From a virus: DNA of 28,976 bases. The stretch covers positions 1 to 28,976 of IMG/VR virus record IMGVR_UViG_3300045999_010060, one strand, 5' to 3'. The notes below the pieces were generated by a model. That model saw only the letters and a program-made list of their open reading frames with translations. It had not been told where the DNA came from and ran no database searches. Positions 1-11,700 of this stretch are shown piece by piece; positions within the stretch are counted from its first letter, which is position 1; each line of letters opens with the position of its first letter. The translations under genes were made by a program, and so were the position numbers.

Positions 1-3000
1 AGGATCCAACGAAATATAGAATAAACGATTACGATGTAACTACATTGTCATATAATGTAAAAGATAGTTTTGCTGGAGTGGGAAGCACCACTCTAGGGAA
101 CATTATAAGTTTGAACACAAATACATCATATGTTTCTTCTGGTTCAACAACAATTATTGGAATTGGTACAACTTATACTTCCGCCAAAGTACTAGTAGAA
201 ATTTCTGGTGATAATGGTCAGTATCAATTTAATGAATTGAATTTAGTTCATGATGGAACAAATATAGAATTTCTTGATTATGGACAGTTAACAAGTCATT
301 CAACCGATCCATTTTCAAGTTCTGGTCTTGGGACTTTTTATGCTTATTTCTCTGGATCTGATTTGAAAGTTGATTTTACTCCCAATGTTGGATTAGCAGC
401 TTCAGTTAGTACAATTCAAGTGGCAATTGCAGATACAACAGTTTCTGGAATAGGCACCTTTGATCTAAAATATGTTAGATTTGAGGCAAACACCACATCT
501 ATAGCATCTTCAGCATCTCCATCCGCAAATATAATCGCAGAATACCCAGACACTTATGATGGTGGATATTACATCATTCAAGTATCCGATATAACAAATA
601 ATAGACACCAATTATCTGAAGCTGTAGTACTTGATGATGAAAATAGTGCTTATATAACAGAATTTGCAAATATTGAAACTCATTCTGGACTTGGAACTAT
701 TGGAGCAGTAAAAACAGCAAACTCGACTAGACTAGTATTTACTCCATTACCAAATATCAATACTCACGTAAAGGTATTTTTTAATTCTTTAACAAATTTT
801 GATGAGATTAATACATTAACTCAATATAATAATAATACAGCAACTTCAGATTATAATACTTACTATGGAACCGAAAGAGATGTTAAGATGTCTTTCGAAC
901 TTAAGCATCAAGGTAATCCAATTTTCCAAAGATATTTCGATGGTAGTAGTTCCTCAGTCGTAAGCGTAGCATCTAGCACTATTACAATAAAAAATCACTT
1001 CTTTGTGACAGGTGAAAGACTTACATATTCATCCGGCATACCAACTTCAACATCAACTCCTATAGGAATTGCTTCCACTGATTTTGGTGTTGGAATTGGA
1101 ACGACTAATAAATTACCATCCACAGTTTATGCGATTAAAATTGATGAAAATAATATCAAACTTGCAAGAAGTGCTGAGGATGCTTTAAAAATTGTTCCAA
1201 AGGCGTTAAATATAACTTCAGTTGGTATTGGAACCAGTCATGTATTTACATCATTGAAACAAAATGCAAAGACACTAATATCAATTGACAATGTAATTCA
1301 ATCTCCTATTGTATCTACTTCAACTACAACACAATTATCAGCGAATCTACTGTCAATAGATGATTTGTTATATTCAAACTCTGTTGATGGAATAATTTCG
1401 GGTGATTTACTACGTATTGATAATGAAATTGTTAAGGTAGAATCAGTAGGTGTTGGTAGCACAAATGCAATTCGTGTTGCGAGACCTTGGATGGGAACAG
1501 AAGTAGCTAGTCATTCTATTGGAACTTCTGTGACAAAGGTAAGTGGCAATTATACCATTATTAAAAATAAGATTAATTTTGCAGCAGCTCCTTACGGAAA
1601 CGTACCTCTTGGTACATCCACAAATCCACCAGATGAGAGAGATTGGTTAGGAATTACCTCCTCATCATATTTCCACGGAAGAGTGTTTATGAGGTCTGGT
1701 ATTACAGATTCCTCAAACGAATCATATAATAAAAATTATATTTTTGATGATATCTCTGGTGGATTTAATGGTTCACAAAAATTATTTGCGTTGACAACAG
1801 ATGGAGCAAATATTACTGATATTTTTGAAGAAAATGCGATTATTTTAATCAATGAAATTTTCCAACAACCAGGAATAACAAAAAATTATATTTTAAATGA
1901 GTCTGTTGGAGTCACTTCAATTTCATTTGTTGGGTCTGCAACATCACAGTCTTCCGATATCAACACTTCAAACATTCCTGCGGGAGGAATAATTGTTTCC
2001 GTTGGTTCTACAGAAGGTTTTGGATATCAACCTCTTGTTTCTGCTGGCGGAACCGCCATAGTTTCTGTGGCAGGAACTATTTCTTCTATCAGTATTGGTA
2101 ATAGTGGATCTGGATATAGAACAGCAATTCAAACTTTGAGTGGCATTTCTACCGTTATTGTGAGGGTTGGGGTGGCAACTTACTCTACAGGAATTCCAAA
2201 TATTCAGTTTATTGGAACTGCGGCGGTTAGCAATGGTAATATTGTCAGTGTTGCGATAACAAATCCTGGAGTTGGATATACGTCATCTAATCCACCACAA
2301 GTAATTATTGATTCACCAATTTCATATTCAGATATTCCTCTAGTTTATAGTTCATCTTCGTCTGGTATTGGAACCAAAGCAACTATAGATGTTGTAGTTG
2401 GGCAAGGATCCAGCATAATTTCATTTGAAATTAAAAACACTGGATATAGTTATGAGCCTGGCGATATATTGACTGTTCCATTTGGGGGAGCAACAGGAAT
2501 ACCAACAACACCCAATTCTACTTTAAAAGAATTTAAAATTAGCGTAGAAAGTGTTGATAGAGATAAGTTCTCTGGTTGGTCCATTGGAGAATTAGAAGTA
2601 TTTGATGATATTCAAGAATTGTTTGATGGAACTAGAATTATTTTCCCACTACTTTATAATGGATCTATAGTTTCAGTATACGCCAAAAAAGGGTCTTTAA
2701 TAAACATCCAAGATGTTCTTTTGGTTTTTGTCAATGATATTCTCCAAGTACCAGGTAAAGGTTATGTCTTTAATGGTGGCAGTAAAATTGAATTTACTGA
2801 AGCGCCAAAACCAGAGGATACTTGTAAGATTATATTTTATAAGGGAAGTGGAGATGGTGTCGATGTTATATTCCGCGATGTTGTTGATACTGTTAAAGTT
2901 GGAGATGATTTACAATTAACTTATGATTCTTTTGTTGGACAATCTCCAAGTCTCTTAGAAGATGAGAGAAAAGTTGTTGATATATTATCAATAGAAACGG

Positions 3001-4124
3001 TTGAAACAAATCCATATTTTGGGCCCGGAAATACTTCGATTAATACTTTATCAAGACCAATTAACTGGTGTCGCCAAACTGAAGATTTAATTATCAATGA
3101 AAGAGAAGTAAGTAAAACTAGGGAATTTTATGAACCACTAATTTATCCAAACACTTGTATAATTCGATCTGTAGGAGTTGGTTCAACTGACATTTATGTT
3201 GAAAACTTGAGAGCATTCTTTAACCCATTGAATGAAAACAATATTTCATTAGATTTCCAAAACAACATAACGTTTATCTCTCAAGATTCTAAGGTATCCG
3301 CAAGTGCAACTGCTATTGTATCTGTAGCAGGAACTATAACTTCTATCGATATTATAGATGGTGGATCTGGATATGAATCTGCACCAAAAGTTACAATTCA
3401 AAGTCCAGTTGGTGTTGGAACAACATCTTCTACCGCAGTTTCTTCAATAACATCTGGAATTGTCACTTCTATTTCCATTACTGGCGTTGTTGCTGGATAT
3501 TCGTCAACAAATCCTCCAATAATACTCATAGATCCACCAACAATTAATATTGAAAGCAATAAGGTAATTTCTTATGAAGGAGATTTTGGTATTATCAGTG
3601 GAATTTCAACAACTTCTGTTGGCGTCGCTTCCACTGGAATTGTTTTTGATTTCCTCATCCCAAGCAACTCTATTCTTAGAGGAGGATTAGTAGCAGGAAT
3701 TACATCAATAACAGGAATTACTACAATAAGTGGAATACAAACTGGATATTATTTTGTAGTTTCAAATTCAAATGTTGGCAATGGAGTAACTTCACTGGAT
3801 AGTTATGGATCAATCGTTGGATCTGGTTCAAGTTTCCTCGATGGAGTTTATCAAGTTTCTTCCGTTTCTATTGCACAAACTTCTGTTGTTGGTTTTGGTA
3901 TTACATACGTAGCCAAAGTAACAGTTAGTGTTTCTAGTTATAACGGATTGAGTGGTATTGGACACAGCAATAATTATGGCAACTTCAGTTGGGGCAAAAT
4001 TAAACTGAGATCTAGAACAAAACAAAATTCATATAATGCATACACCAATGACGGTTATTCTGGAATTTCTAGCGGAACGATTGTTTCTAGATCCGCTCCA
4101 CTAAAATACTACAATTACCTATAA
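1..4124 (+). CDS. Giant repetitive virion protein at the gene 7 position (baseplate/fibre-like), 5' partial
   Basis: The reading frame is open through the left edge: codons from base 3 run without a stop into the TTG at 45, so that TTG is unlikely to be the real start and the N-terminus is outside the window. At least 1373 residues remain. It lies directly upstream of gp8, where T4 has gp7, but I see no residue-level similarity to T4 gp7, so the name is positional only. The chain is a mosaic of beta-rich modules. Counting from base 45: two copies of a ~95-residue module (about 47-133 and 161-252); a segment near 300-390 of the type 'HxFxTGExLTYS...YxIKxDENNIKLA'; a segment with the 'GT.(V)ASHSIGTSV' signature (about 440-495); two copies of a 'FDG...F.L....ILINE..Q.PG' fibre module (from about 567 and 853); and several 'NxGxGYxxxPP' repeats (about 683, 736, 1102, 1144). 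It is probably a baseplate-peripheral or fibre-like structural protein. Family recognition is moderate; exact role unknown. Confidence 0.75.
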   Translation, partial: DPTKYRINDYDVTTLSYNVKDSFAGVGSTTLGNIISLNTNTSYVSSGSTTIIGIGTTYTSAKVLVEISGDNGQYQFNELNLVHDGTNIEFLDYGQLTSHSTDPFSSSGLGTFYAYFSGSDLKVDFTPNVGLAASVSTIQVAIADTTVSGIGTFDLKYVRFEANTTSIASSASPSANIIAEYPDTYDGGYYIIQVSDITNNRHQLSEAVVLDDENSAYITEFANIETHSGLGTIGAVKTANSTRLVFTPLPNINTHVKVFFNSLTNFDEINTLTQYNNNTATSDYNTYYGTERDVKMSFELKHQGNPIFQRYFDGSSSSVVSVASSTITIKNHFFVTGERLTYSSGIPTSTSTPIGIASTDFGVGIGTTNKLPSTVYAIKIDENNIKLARSAEDALKIVPKALNITSVGIGTSHVFTSLKQNAKTLISIDNVIQSPIVSTSTTTQLSANLLSIDDLLYSNSVDGIISGDLLRIDNEIVKVESVGVGSTNAIRVARPWMGTEVASHSIGTSVTKVSGNYTIIKNKINFAAAPYGNVPLGTSTNPPDERDWLGITSSSYFHGRVFMRSGITDSSNESYNKNYIFDDISGGFNGSQKLFALTTDGANITDIFEENAIILINEIFQQPGITKNYILNESVGVTSISFVGSATSQSSDINTSNIPAGGIIVSVGSTEGFGYQPLVSAGGTAIVSVAGTISSISIGNSGSGYRTAIQTLSGISTVIVRVGVATYSTGIPNIQFIGTAAVSNGNIVSVAITNPGVGYTSSNPPQVIIDSPISYSDIPLVYSSSSSGIGTKATIDVVVGQGSSIISFEIKNTGYSYEPGDILTVPFGGATGIPTTPNSTLKEFKISVESVDRDKFSGWSIGELEVFDDIQELFDGTRIIFPLLYNGSIVSVYAKKGSLINIQDVLLVFVNDILQVPGKGYVFNGGSKIEFTEAPKPEDTCKIIFYKGSGDGVDVIFRDVVDTVKVGDDLQLTYDSFVGQSPSLLEDERKVVDILSIETVETNPYFGPGNTSINTLSRPINWCRQTEDLIINEREVSKTREFYEPLIYPNTCIIRSVGVGSTDIYVENLRAFFNPLNENNISLDFQNNITFISQDSKVSASATAIVSVAGTITSIDIIDGGSGYESAPKVTIQSPVGVGTTSSTAVSSITSGIVTSISITGVVAGYSSTNPPIILIDPPTINIESNKVISYEGDFGIISGISTTSVGVASTGIVFDFLIPSNSILRGGLVAGITSITGITTISGIQTGYYFVVSNSNVGNGVTSLDSYGSIVGSGSSFLDGVYQVSSVSIAQTSVVGFGITYVAKVTVSVSSYNGLSGIGHSNNYGNFSWGKIKLRSRTKQNSYNAYTNDGYSGISSGTIVSRSAPLKYYNYL

Positions 4125-4130
4125 TAAATA
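4123..4130 (+). promoter_or_regulatory. Late promoter box AATAAATA upstream of gp8
   Basis: The octamer matches the T4-like late promoter element (T/N)ATAAATA recognised by gp55-type sigma with the sliding clamp. It sits 19 bases before the gp8 ATG and includes part of the stop codon of the preceding gene. No Shine-Dalgarno sequence is visible between it and the ATG. Confidence 0.65.
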
Positions 4131-4148
4131 GATAAAAAAACTCCACAA

Positions 4149-5714
4149 ATGGCTGCAATTATAACTGATCAGATTAGAATATTAAATGCTAAGAACTTTG
4201 TTGCTGGAGTAACTACCTCTACTAATTCTTACTATACTTTTGTTGGTCTTCCAAATCCAACCAACATTCAAAGTGATTGGGATACTACTCCACCATCTCC
4301 TAGAGATAGTTTTGATGAAGAAAATAACTACTGGGATACGATGATTGCATTGAAGAAAATAAATTCTTCAGATGTGCGTCAGGTAATTCAAAAAAGAGTA
4401 TGGTCTTCTGGGACTACGTATGATTATTACAGGCACGATTATAGTAGATCAAATGTTGCTCCAGTCTCCGGAGCAACAAGTTTATACTCCTCATCATATT
4501 ACGTATTAAATAGTGACTACAGAGTTTATGTTTGTCTTCAAAATGGAACCGATCCAACTTATCCAAGTGGAAGACCATCATTGGATGAACCAACATTTGT
4601 CGATCTAGAACCAAGAGCGGCTGGAGCAAGTGGAGATGGGTACATTTGGAAATACCTTTACACTATCAAACCAAGTGATATTGTAAAATTTGAATCAACT
4701 AATTTTATGCCAGTCCCATTAAATTGGGAAACGAGTGCGGATAATGCTTCTGTAAGAAATAACGCAGTTGATGGATCCATAAAAATAGTCACCATCAAAA
4801 ATCGTGGAGTTGGCGTTGGCACCGCGAACAGAACTTATACAAGAGTTCCAATTAGGGGAGATGGTACTGGCGCAGAATGCACCATTGTTGTTAATAATGA
4901 TCAACAAGTTGAATCAGTAGTAGTTTCAAATCAAGGTTCCGGTTATACCTACGGTAATGTTGATTTGGTTGCTGGAAGTGTTCCTACAGGATCAGTCAGA
5001 CCATCTTTTGATGTGATTATTTCTCCAAAAGGAGGGCATGGAGCAGATATTTATAGAGAGTTGGGAGCATACAATGTTCTTTTATATTCAAGAATTGAAA
5101 ATGATTCACAAAACCCAGATTTTATAACGGGAAATCAAATTGCAAGAGTTGGTGTTGTAGAAAATCCAAAACAATTTGGATCAACACAATTACTGAACAC
5201 AGACAAAGCAAGTGCTGCATATGCAATAAGATTAACTGGTGTTGGATATAGTTCAGCGTCATTTTCTCCAGATTCTTTGATCACTCAAACGGTAGGTACT
5301 GGTATAACTGCTTCTGGTAGAGTAATTAGTTACGATCAAACAACCGGAGTCTTAAAATATTGGCAAGATAGAACTCTTGCTGGATTTAGCACAGGAAGCA
5401 CATCAGTTGGTATAGCACAAACTAATCCACAATATGGATTTGATTTGGTTGAATTTACGAGCAATCCATTATCCGGAGGAAGTCTGGTAATTAATGGAAA
5501 TACTGGATCTACATTATCAATTAGTACATCCTTTACAGGTATATCTACAGTAATAAATAGTAGGACCTACTATCTTGGTCAGTCTTTTGTAAATGGTCTA
5601 TCAAATCCAGAGGTCAAAAAGTACTCTGGAAACATAATTTATGTTGATAACAGACCAGCAATTACTAGATCATCAAACCAAAAAGAAGATATTAAAGTCA
5701 TTTTGCAGTTCTAA
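4149..5714 (+). CDS. 8: gp8, baseplate wedge subunit
   Basis: This is the structural subunit gp8 of the T4-type baseplate wedge. The diagnostic matches to T4 gp8, recalled from memory, are the internal 'GDGYIWKYLYTI' block (T4: GDGYVWEYLFEI) near residue 162, the 'YWDTMIALKKI' region (T4: MWTHMMGTVKV) near residue 62, and the C-terminal 'IIYVDNRPAITRSSNQKEDI' block (T4: MIYMENRPPIIMAMDQTEEI). The protein has 521 residues against 334 in T4. Much of the excess lies between about residues 210 and 460 and contains a 'VVVSNQGSGYTYGN' repeat (about 258) of the type found in gp14 and the flanking giant proteins. It follows the gene 7-position protein by 24 bases carrying a late promoter and is followed six bases later by the DUF4815 gene. 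A perfect 9-bp inverted repeat lies within its coding sequence. The ATG start has no good ribosome-binding site but fits the length and T4-like N-terminus. Confidence 0.93.
   Translation: MAAIITDQIRILNAKNFVAGVTTSTNSYYTFVGLPNPTNIQSDWDTTPPSPRDSFDEENNYWDTMIALKKINSSDVRQVIQKRVWSSGTTYDYYRHDYSRSNVAPVSGATSLYSSSYYVLNSDYRVYVCLQNGTDPTYPSGRPSLDEPTFVDLEPRAAGASGDGYIWKYLYTIKPSDIVKFESTNFMPVPLNWETSADNASVRNNAVDGSIKIVTIKNRGVGVGTANRTYTRVPIRGDGTGAECTIVVNNDQQVESVVVSNQGSGYTYGNVDLVAGSVPTGSVRPSFDVIISPKGGHGADIYRELGAYNVLLYSRIENDSQNPDFITGNQIARVGVVENPKQFGSTQLLNTDKASAAYAIRLTGVGYSSASFSPDSLITQTVGTGITASGRVISYDQTTGVLKYWQDRTLAGFSTGSTSVGIAQTNPQYGFDLVEFTSNPLSGGSLVINGNTGSTLSISTSFTGISTVINSRTYYLGQSFVNGLSNPEVKKYSGNIIYVDNRPAITRSSNQKEDIKVILQF
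4454..4478 (+). repeat. Perfect 9-bp inverted repeat inside gp8
   Basis: TGTTGCTCC (4454-4462) is the exact reverse complement of GGAGCAACA (4470-4478), with a 7-base loop. No T-tract follows, so it does not look like an intrinsic terminator. It may be a transcript hairpin or a chance result of codon choice. Confidence 0.45.
5552..5559 (+). promoter_or_regulatory. Possible internal late promoter box AATAAATA in gp8
   Basis: The box lies inside the gp8 coding region about 160 bases before the 2512-residue gene, which has no promoter box of its own. A chance match is quite possible in AT-rich coding sequence. Confidence 0.22.
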
Positions 5715-5720
5715 AGAATT

Positions 5721-8700
5721 ATGTCCCAAGTAACAAACCTCAACGTATCGCCATATTTTGACGATTTTGATGCAAATAATGACTACTATAAGGTTCTTTT
5801 TAAGCCTGGATATCCAATTCAGGCAAGAGAACTGACAACTTTACAGTCTATTTTACAAAATCAAGTTGAGAAGTTTGGGCAACACTTTTTTAAAGAGGGT
5901 GCAAAAGTAATTCCTGGCAATACTTCATATAATCAATTTTATTATGCAGTAGAATTAAATAACACTTACTTGGGTGTTCCAATAGATGCTTATGTAGAGC
6001 AACTTGTTGGAGCAAAAATTACTGGACAGACTTCGGGAATCACTGCAGTAGTTGAAAAAGTACTGCTATCTACTGATTCCGAAAGAGGTAATGTTACGTT
6101 ATATGTAAATTATTTAAGTTCAAGTACACAAAATAATTCAACTGTCCAGTTTTTAGATGGCGAAGGTCTTTCCTCAAATATAACCATAACTTCAGGGTTA
6201 TTGGGGAACACTTCAATTTCGGCAGGAACTCCTTTTGGAATCACTATTGCAAGTAATGCAACTTCTGTTGGATCTGCATTTTCAATTACAGAGGGTGTTT
6301 ATTTCATAAGAGGATACTTTGTAACAGTAAATACAGAGACTCTAATCTTAGATCAATATTCAAACAATCCAAATTATAGAGTAGGATTGTTTGTAAATGA
6401 AGAGGTCATCAACTCTGATGTTGATGAATCATTGAATGATAACTCTCAGGGATTTAATAATTATGCTGCACCTGGAGCTGATAGATTAAAAATTTCAGTG
6501 TCTTTGTTTAAAAAAGACTTAACTGACTTTAATGATAATAATTTTGTAGAGTTAGCAACAATTGTAGATGGTGTAATAAAGACTAATAGAATTTCTAAAG
6601 ATTATAGTTTAATTCAGGATGAATTAGCTAGAAGAACCTATGCAGAATCTGGAGACTACTATGTAACTCCATTTGACTTAACTATTAAAGAATCCCTAAA
6701 TGATGGATTGGGAAATAGAGGTGTATTTAATCAGGGACAATTCACTTATGGAGGTTCTACTCCATCAGAAAATCTTGCGATTTATCAAGTTTCTCCTGGA
6801 AAGGCATTTGTACGTGGATATGAAGTTGAAACTACTTCCCCGGTATTTTTAGATTCAGATAAACCAAGAACAACATCAACACTTAAAGATTTATCAATTA
6901 ATTATAATACAGGATCTACTTTAACTCTAAACAGAGTATTTGGATCTCCTATTATTGGAATAGGAAATACTTATGTTTTAAGTTTAAGAGACTCAAGAGT
7001 TGGAACTGCATCTACCACTCCATCAGGTAAAGAAATTGGAGTAGCTAGAGTTTATGATTTTAGATTAGAGTCTGGTTCGTATGATACAACCAACTCTAAT
7101 CTAAATCAGTGGAATATTTCATTGTATGATGTTCAGACTACAACTGAGATAACTTTAAACGAACCAATTACTCTTTCGGTTCCAACATTTATAAAAGGTA
7201 AAAATAGTGGAGCAACTGCATTTTTAAAGAATTCGGTAACTAATAGCGCATCTATTGTACTCTATCAGAAGAGTGGTGATTTTATTCCAAATGAATCTTT
7301 TATAATTGATGGTATTGGAAACAATAGAGTTGCTACTGCTATTACTTCATATGGCATTTCTGACGTAAAATCTGTTTATGGTATTGTAGGATCTGCAAAA
7401 ACTTTCAATGCAGATACAGTTCAAGCAGATTTATTTAATGTTGGAATTGCTACTATCAGTGCAGTAAGTGGTGGGATAAGTACGATCACCAGCACAAATG
7501 AGAATTTCCCCGGAAAAATTGTCAAGGTTGGGAATTTAATCAAATTTAGCAATAATTCAACATCATTGCCAGTATATGCTAGCGTACAAAGTGTTGGAAA
7601 AACGACAATAACAGTATCTGGTGTTACAACAGTAGCTGATATAAATCAGGGAGCACTTCCATCATCAACTCTGAGTGTCTCTGATCTGAAAATTCTTGGA
7701 ACAAAACTAGTAAGATCAACTGATGACACTTTATACACTATTTTACCTAGACCTAATGTATCGTCTGTAGATCTAACAAATGCTTCATTGACAGTTAGAA
7801 AAACTTTTAACGTTACTATTGCTAATAATCAACTGTCTACCCCTGTTACTGCAGGAGATAATGAAACATTTTTACCATTTGATGAAGAAAGATATTCTTT
7901 GATTAGATCTGATGGAAGCACAGAAGTTCTTACCTCAGATAAGTTTGACTTTATTAATGGATCAACTCAAATTCAGATTTACAATCTGGGTACAAATGAT
8001 AATGCAACTTTAGTTGCTACACTAAGGAAGATTAAACCAAAATCAAAGATTAAACTAAAAAATAGGGTTTCTTCATTAATAATTGATAGATCAAAATACG
8101 AATCATCTGGAATTGGCGCAACTACACTGGATGATGGTCTAATTTTTGGAAATTATCCCTATGGAACTAGAGTTCAAGATGAAAATATTTCTCTCAACGT
8201 TCCAGATATTATTAATGTTTATGGAATATATGAATCTAAGACAACATCAAATCCATCTGCTCCAACTTTAGTACTATCTTCAATAAGTGGACCAACTACA
8301 AAAACAACTGACTTAATTATAGGAGAGCAATTTGTTGGGCAATTGAGTGGTGCTATTGGCGTATGTGCAGAAAGATTAACTGATTCCCAAATATCATTTA
8401 TTCCTCTCAATGAGAGTACCTTCAAAGAAGGCGAGACAATCACATTCTCCGAGTCAAATATTCAAGCAGTTATTACTACAATAGATTCGCCAAGTTCCAA
8501 TATTTCATCAAACTTTAAGTTTGATAATGGACAAAAAGGATCATTCTATGGTTATGGCGCAATTAATCGCACACCAGATTCACCCGAACCAACTAGAAAG
8601 ATAAAAGTATATTTTGCTAGTGGATATTATCAAAGTTCCGATGATGGTGACATTACAACTATAGAGTCATATCGTGGATTTGATTACAAGAAAGATATTC

Positions 8701-11700
8701 AAATCGTGAATTCTGTAAGAAATTCTGATATGATTGATATCAGACCAAGAGTTTCTGCTTATACTTTAACTGAAAATTCAAGATCTCCATTAGAATTTTA
8801 TGGAAGATTATTTAATGGATCTGGCAATTCTGCATCTAATATTTTAGCTTCTGACGAATCTATTGTCACTACTTTCTCATACTATCTTGGAAGAATTGAT
8901 AGAATTTATGTTCGCAAAGATGGAACATTCCAAGTTAAGTATGGAATTCCATCAGAAAAACCAGAGAAACCAATTTCAGTTGAAGATGCTCTAGAGATTG
9001 CAACTGTAACCTTACCTCCGTATCTGTTTGATATATCTCAAGCTTCTGTTCAATTCCTTGAGCACAAGAGATATAGGATGGTTGATATTAAGCAGCTTGA
9101 GAACAGGATCAAAAATCTTGAGTATTATACTGCTTTATCAACTCTAGAATCTAATACCGCAAATCTATTTGTTCCAGATTCTGATGGATTAGATAGATTT
9201 AAATCAGGATTCTTTGTAGATAATTTTAGTTCTCTCAATTCTCAAGAAAATGGTCTTCCTTTTGAAAACAGTATTGATCTTAAGAATAAAGAATTGAGAC
9301 CAAAACATTACACAACTTCGGTTGATCTTATTCAAGGTCCAGTTGAAGGACTTGATTCACAAGTAGATATTGCGTTTGAACCTCCTGAAGGAAATAATAT
9401 CAGAAAAACTGGAGATTTAATTACTCTTGATTATACTGAAGTAGAATGGCTTAAGCAGTCTTTTGCGACAAGAACAGAAAATGTAACTCCTTTCGTAATT
9501 AGTTTCTGGCAAGGAACGATTGAGTTAACTCCATCTACTGATACTTGGGTTGATACAGTTCGTTTAGATGCCAAGGTAATTAATGTTGAGGGTAATTATG
9601 CCCAAACAATGGCTCTTGCTCAACAGCAATTTAACGTTGACCCACAAACTGGGTATGCACCTACTGTATGGGGATCATGGGAAACTAATTGGACAGGTAA
9701 AGAAGTTATAGAAACAGTCCAAACAAGATCTGATACTAGTTATAACTATGGTTATTATGGAAATTGGTGGTGGGGATGGCCATATGGATACGGATATGGA
9801 TACTGGGGATATTATGGATATTGGGGTTGGCATAGAGGATATGCTACAACTACGGTTACTCAAGATACGTATAGAGAAGTAAAAGAAACTGGTGTTAAGT
9901 CAAGAACAGGAACAACAACATTCGTTACTGAGCAATTTGACAGAAGTTCTATTGGAGATAAAGTTGTAAGTAGAGACTTGGTACAATATCTGAGATCAAG
10001 GAATCTACAATTTATTGCTAAAAATGTAAAACCATTGACACAACTTTATGCATTCTTTGATGGTGTTGATGTTACCAAATATTGTATCCCCAAACTGCTT
10101 GAAATTAGTATGGTTTCCGGTGTGTTTGAAGTTGGAGAGACTATAATTGGTACAATTAAAAAGACTGGACTAAATGAAACTACAATTGAAGAAAGTGATC
10201 CCAAAATTACATTTAGACTTGCCCAATCAAATCATAAAGAGGGTCCATACAACAACCCAACGTCAACATATCCACTAAATCCATATACAAGTCAAACTCT
10301 TGCGGCAACTTACTCGTCCACAAGTGATACCTTAAATATTGATACATTCTCACTATGTGCCCAATATCAAGGAGAATATAGTGGTTGGGTTCAATCTGGA
10401 ATGACTTTAGTTGGAAAAACCAGTGGTGCTCAGGCAACTCTTACCAACGTGAGATTAGTATCTGATGTATACACCTCACTGATTGGTAGTTTCTACATTC
10501 CAAATCCAAATATATCAGTCAATCCAAGATTTGAAAATGGTTCAAAGACTTTCACTTTAATAAACAATACTATCAATGACAGAAACCTTGCTTCAACTGT
10601 TGCTGAAGAGAAGTTTATTTCAAGTGGAACTTTAGAAACTGTTCAAGAAAATATCATATCAACCAGAAATGCAAGAATTGAGCAAAAACAGGAGCTGCAA
10701 CAAGAAAAGGTTGCAAGAACTACAGGAGCTCAATTAGTTGGCAGTAATGTTGTTTCAAAAACAACTAACTGGTATGGATGTCCTTGGTGGGATCCTCTTG
10801 CACAATCTATATTAGTTCAAGAAGAAAGTGGAATATTCCTCACCAAATGTGACATATTCTTTAAGTCCAAAGATGATGCAGATATTCCCGTAGTGTTCCA
10901 GATTAGAACAATGCAAGGTGGATATCCAACACAAACTGTTCTTCCATTCTCTGAAATCATATTAGATCCGGAGCAGGTTAATCTCTCCAATGATGGAACA
11001 GTTGCAACATCGTTTGTATTTAAATCTCCAGTTTACCTTGAAGGTGGGAAGGAATATGCAATTGTTGTGGGTTCAAACTCAAACAAATATAATGTCTTTA
11101 TTTCAAGAGTCGGTGAGGTTGATTTACTAACACAATCTTATATTTCAAATCAACCATATCTTGGATCTCTGTTTAAATCACAAAATGCTTCAACTTGGGA
11201 GCCAAGTCAGTGGGAAGATTTGAAGTTTACCTTATATAGAGCTAATTTCTTAAGTTCAGGTAGTGTAGAGTTCTATAGTCCAGAACTGACTCCAGGAAAC
11301 TCCCAAGTTCCTACGTTGCTACCAAATTCTCTTGGATTAAATTCCAGAAAAGTTAGAATTGGTCTATCAAGTGCAATTGCTGATAGTGGATTGACCTTAG
11401 GAAATACAATTCTTCAGCAAAACACAAATGCAACTGGAAACTATGTAGGAAATGCTGGAATTGCTACTGGCACTCTCCAGGTTATTAATGCTGGTATAGG
11501 ATACACTCCATCATCAGGATCTTTGACTTTCAATAACGTGGATCTTGTTACAGTAACTGGAAATGGTAGAGATGCAAAAGCTAATATTACAATCTCAAAT
11601 GGCGTCGCAATAGCCGCAACAGTTATTAATTCTGGAAATGGTTATCAGGTTGGAGATGTATTAGGTATTTCTACGCTTGGTTCAGTTCCAAGTGGAAGAA

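Noticed and set aside
45-47. TTG at 45 as the start of the first gene
   Set aside because: The frame stays open upstream to the window edge with plausible coding residues, so the gene is truncated by the window and not started at this TTG.
5048-5054. TATTTAT, a minus-strand late-box match in gp8
   Set aside because: No minus-strand gene lies downstream; a chance match in AT-rich coding sequence.
9741-9842. Tyr/Trp/Gly repeat as a CRISPR array or non-coding tandem repeat
   Set aside because: Units are short and degenerate, without spacers, and keep the reading frame of the giant tail protein.
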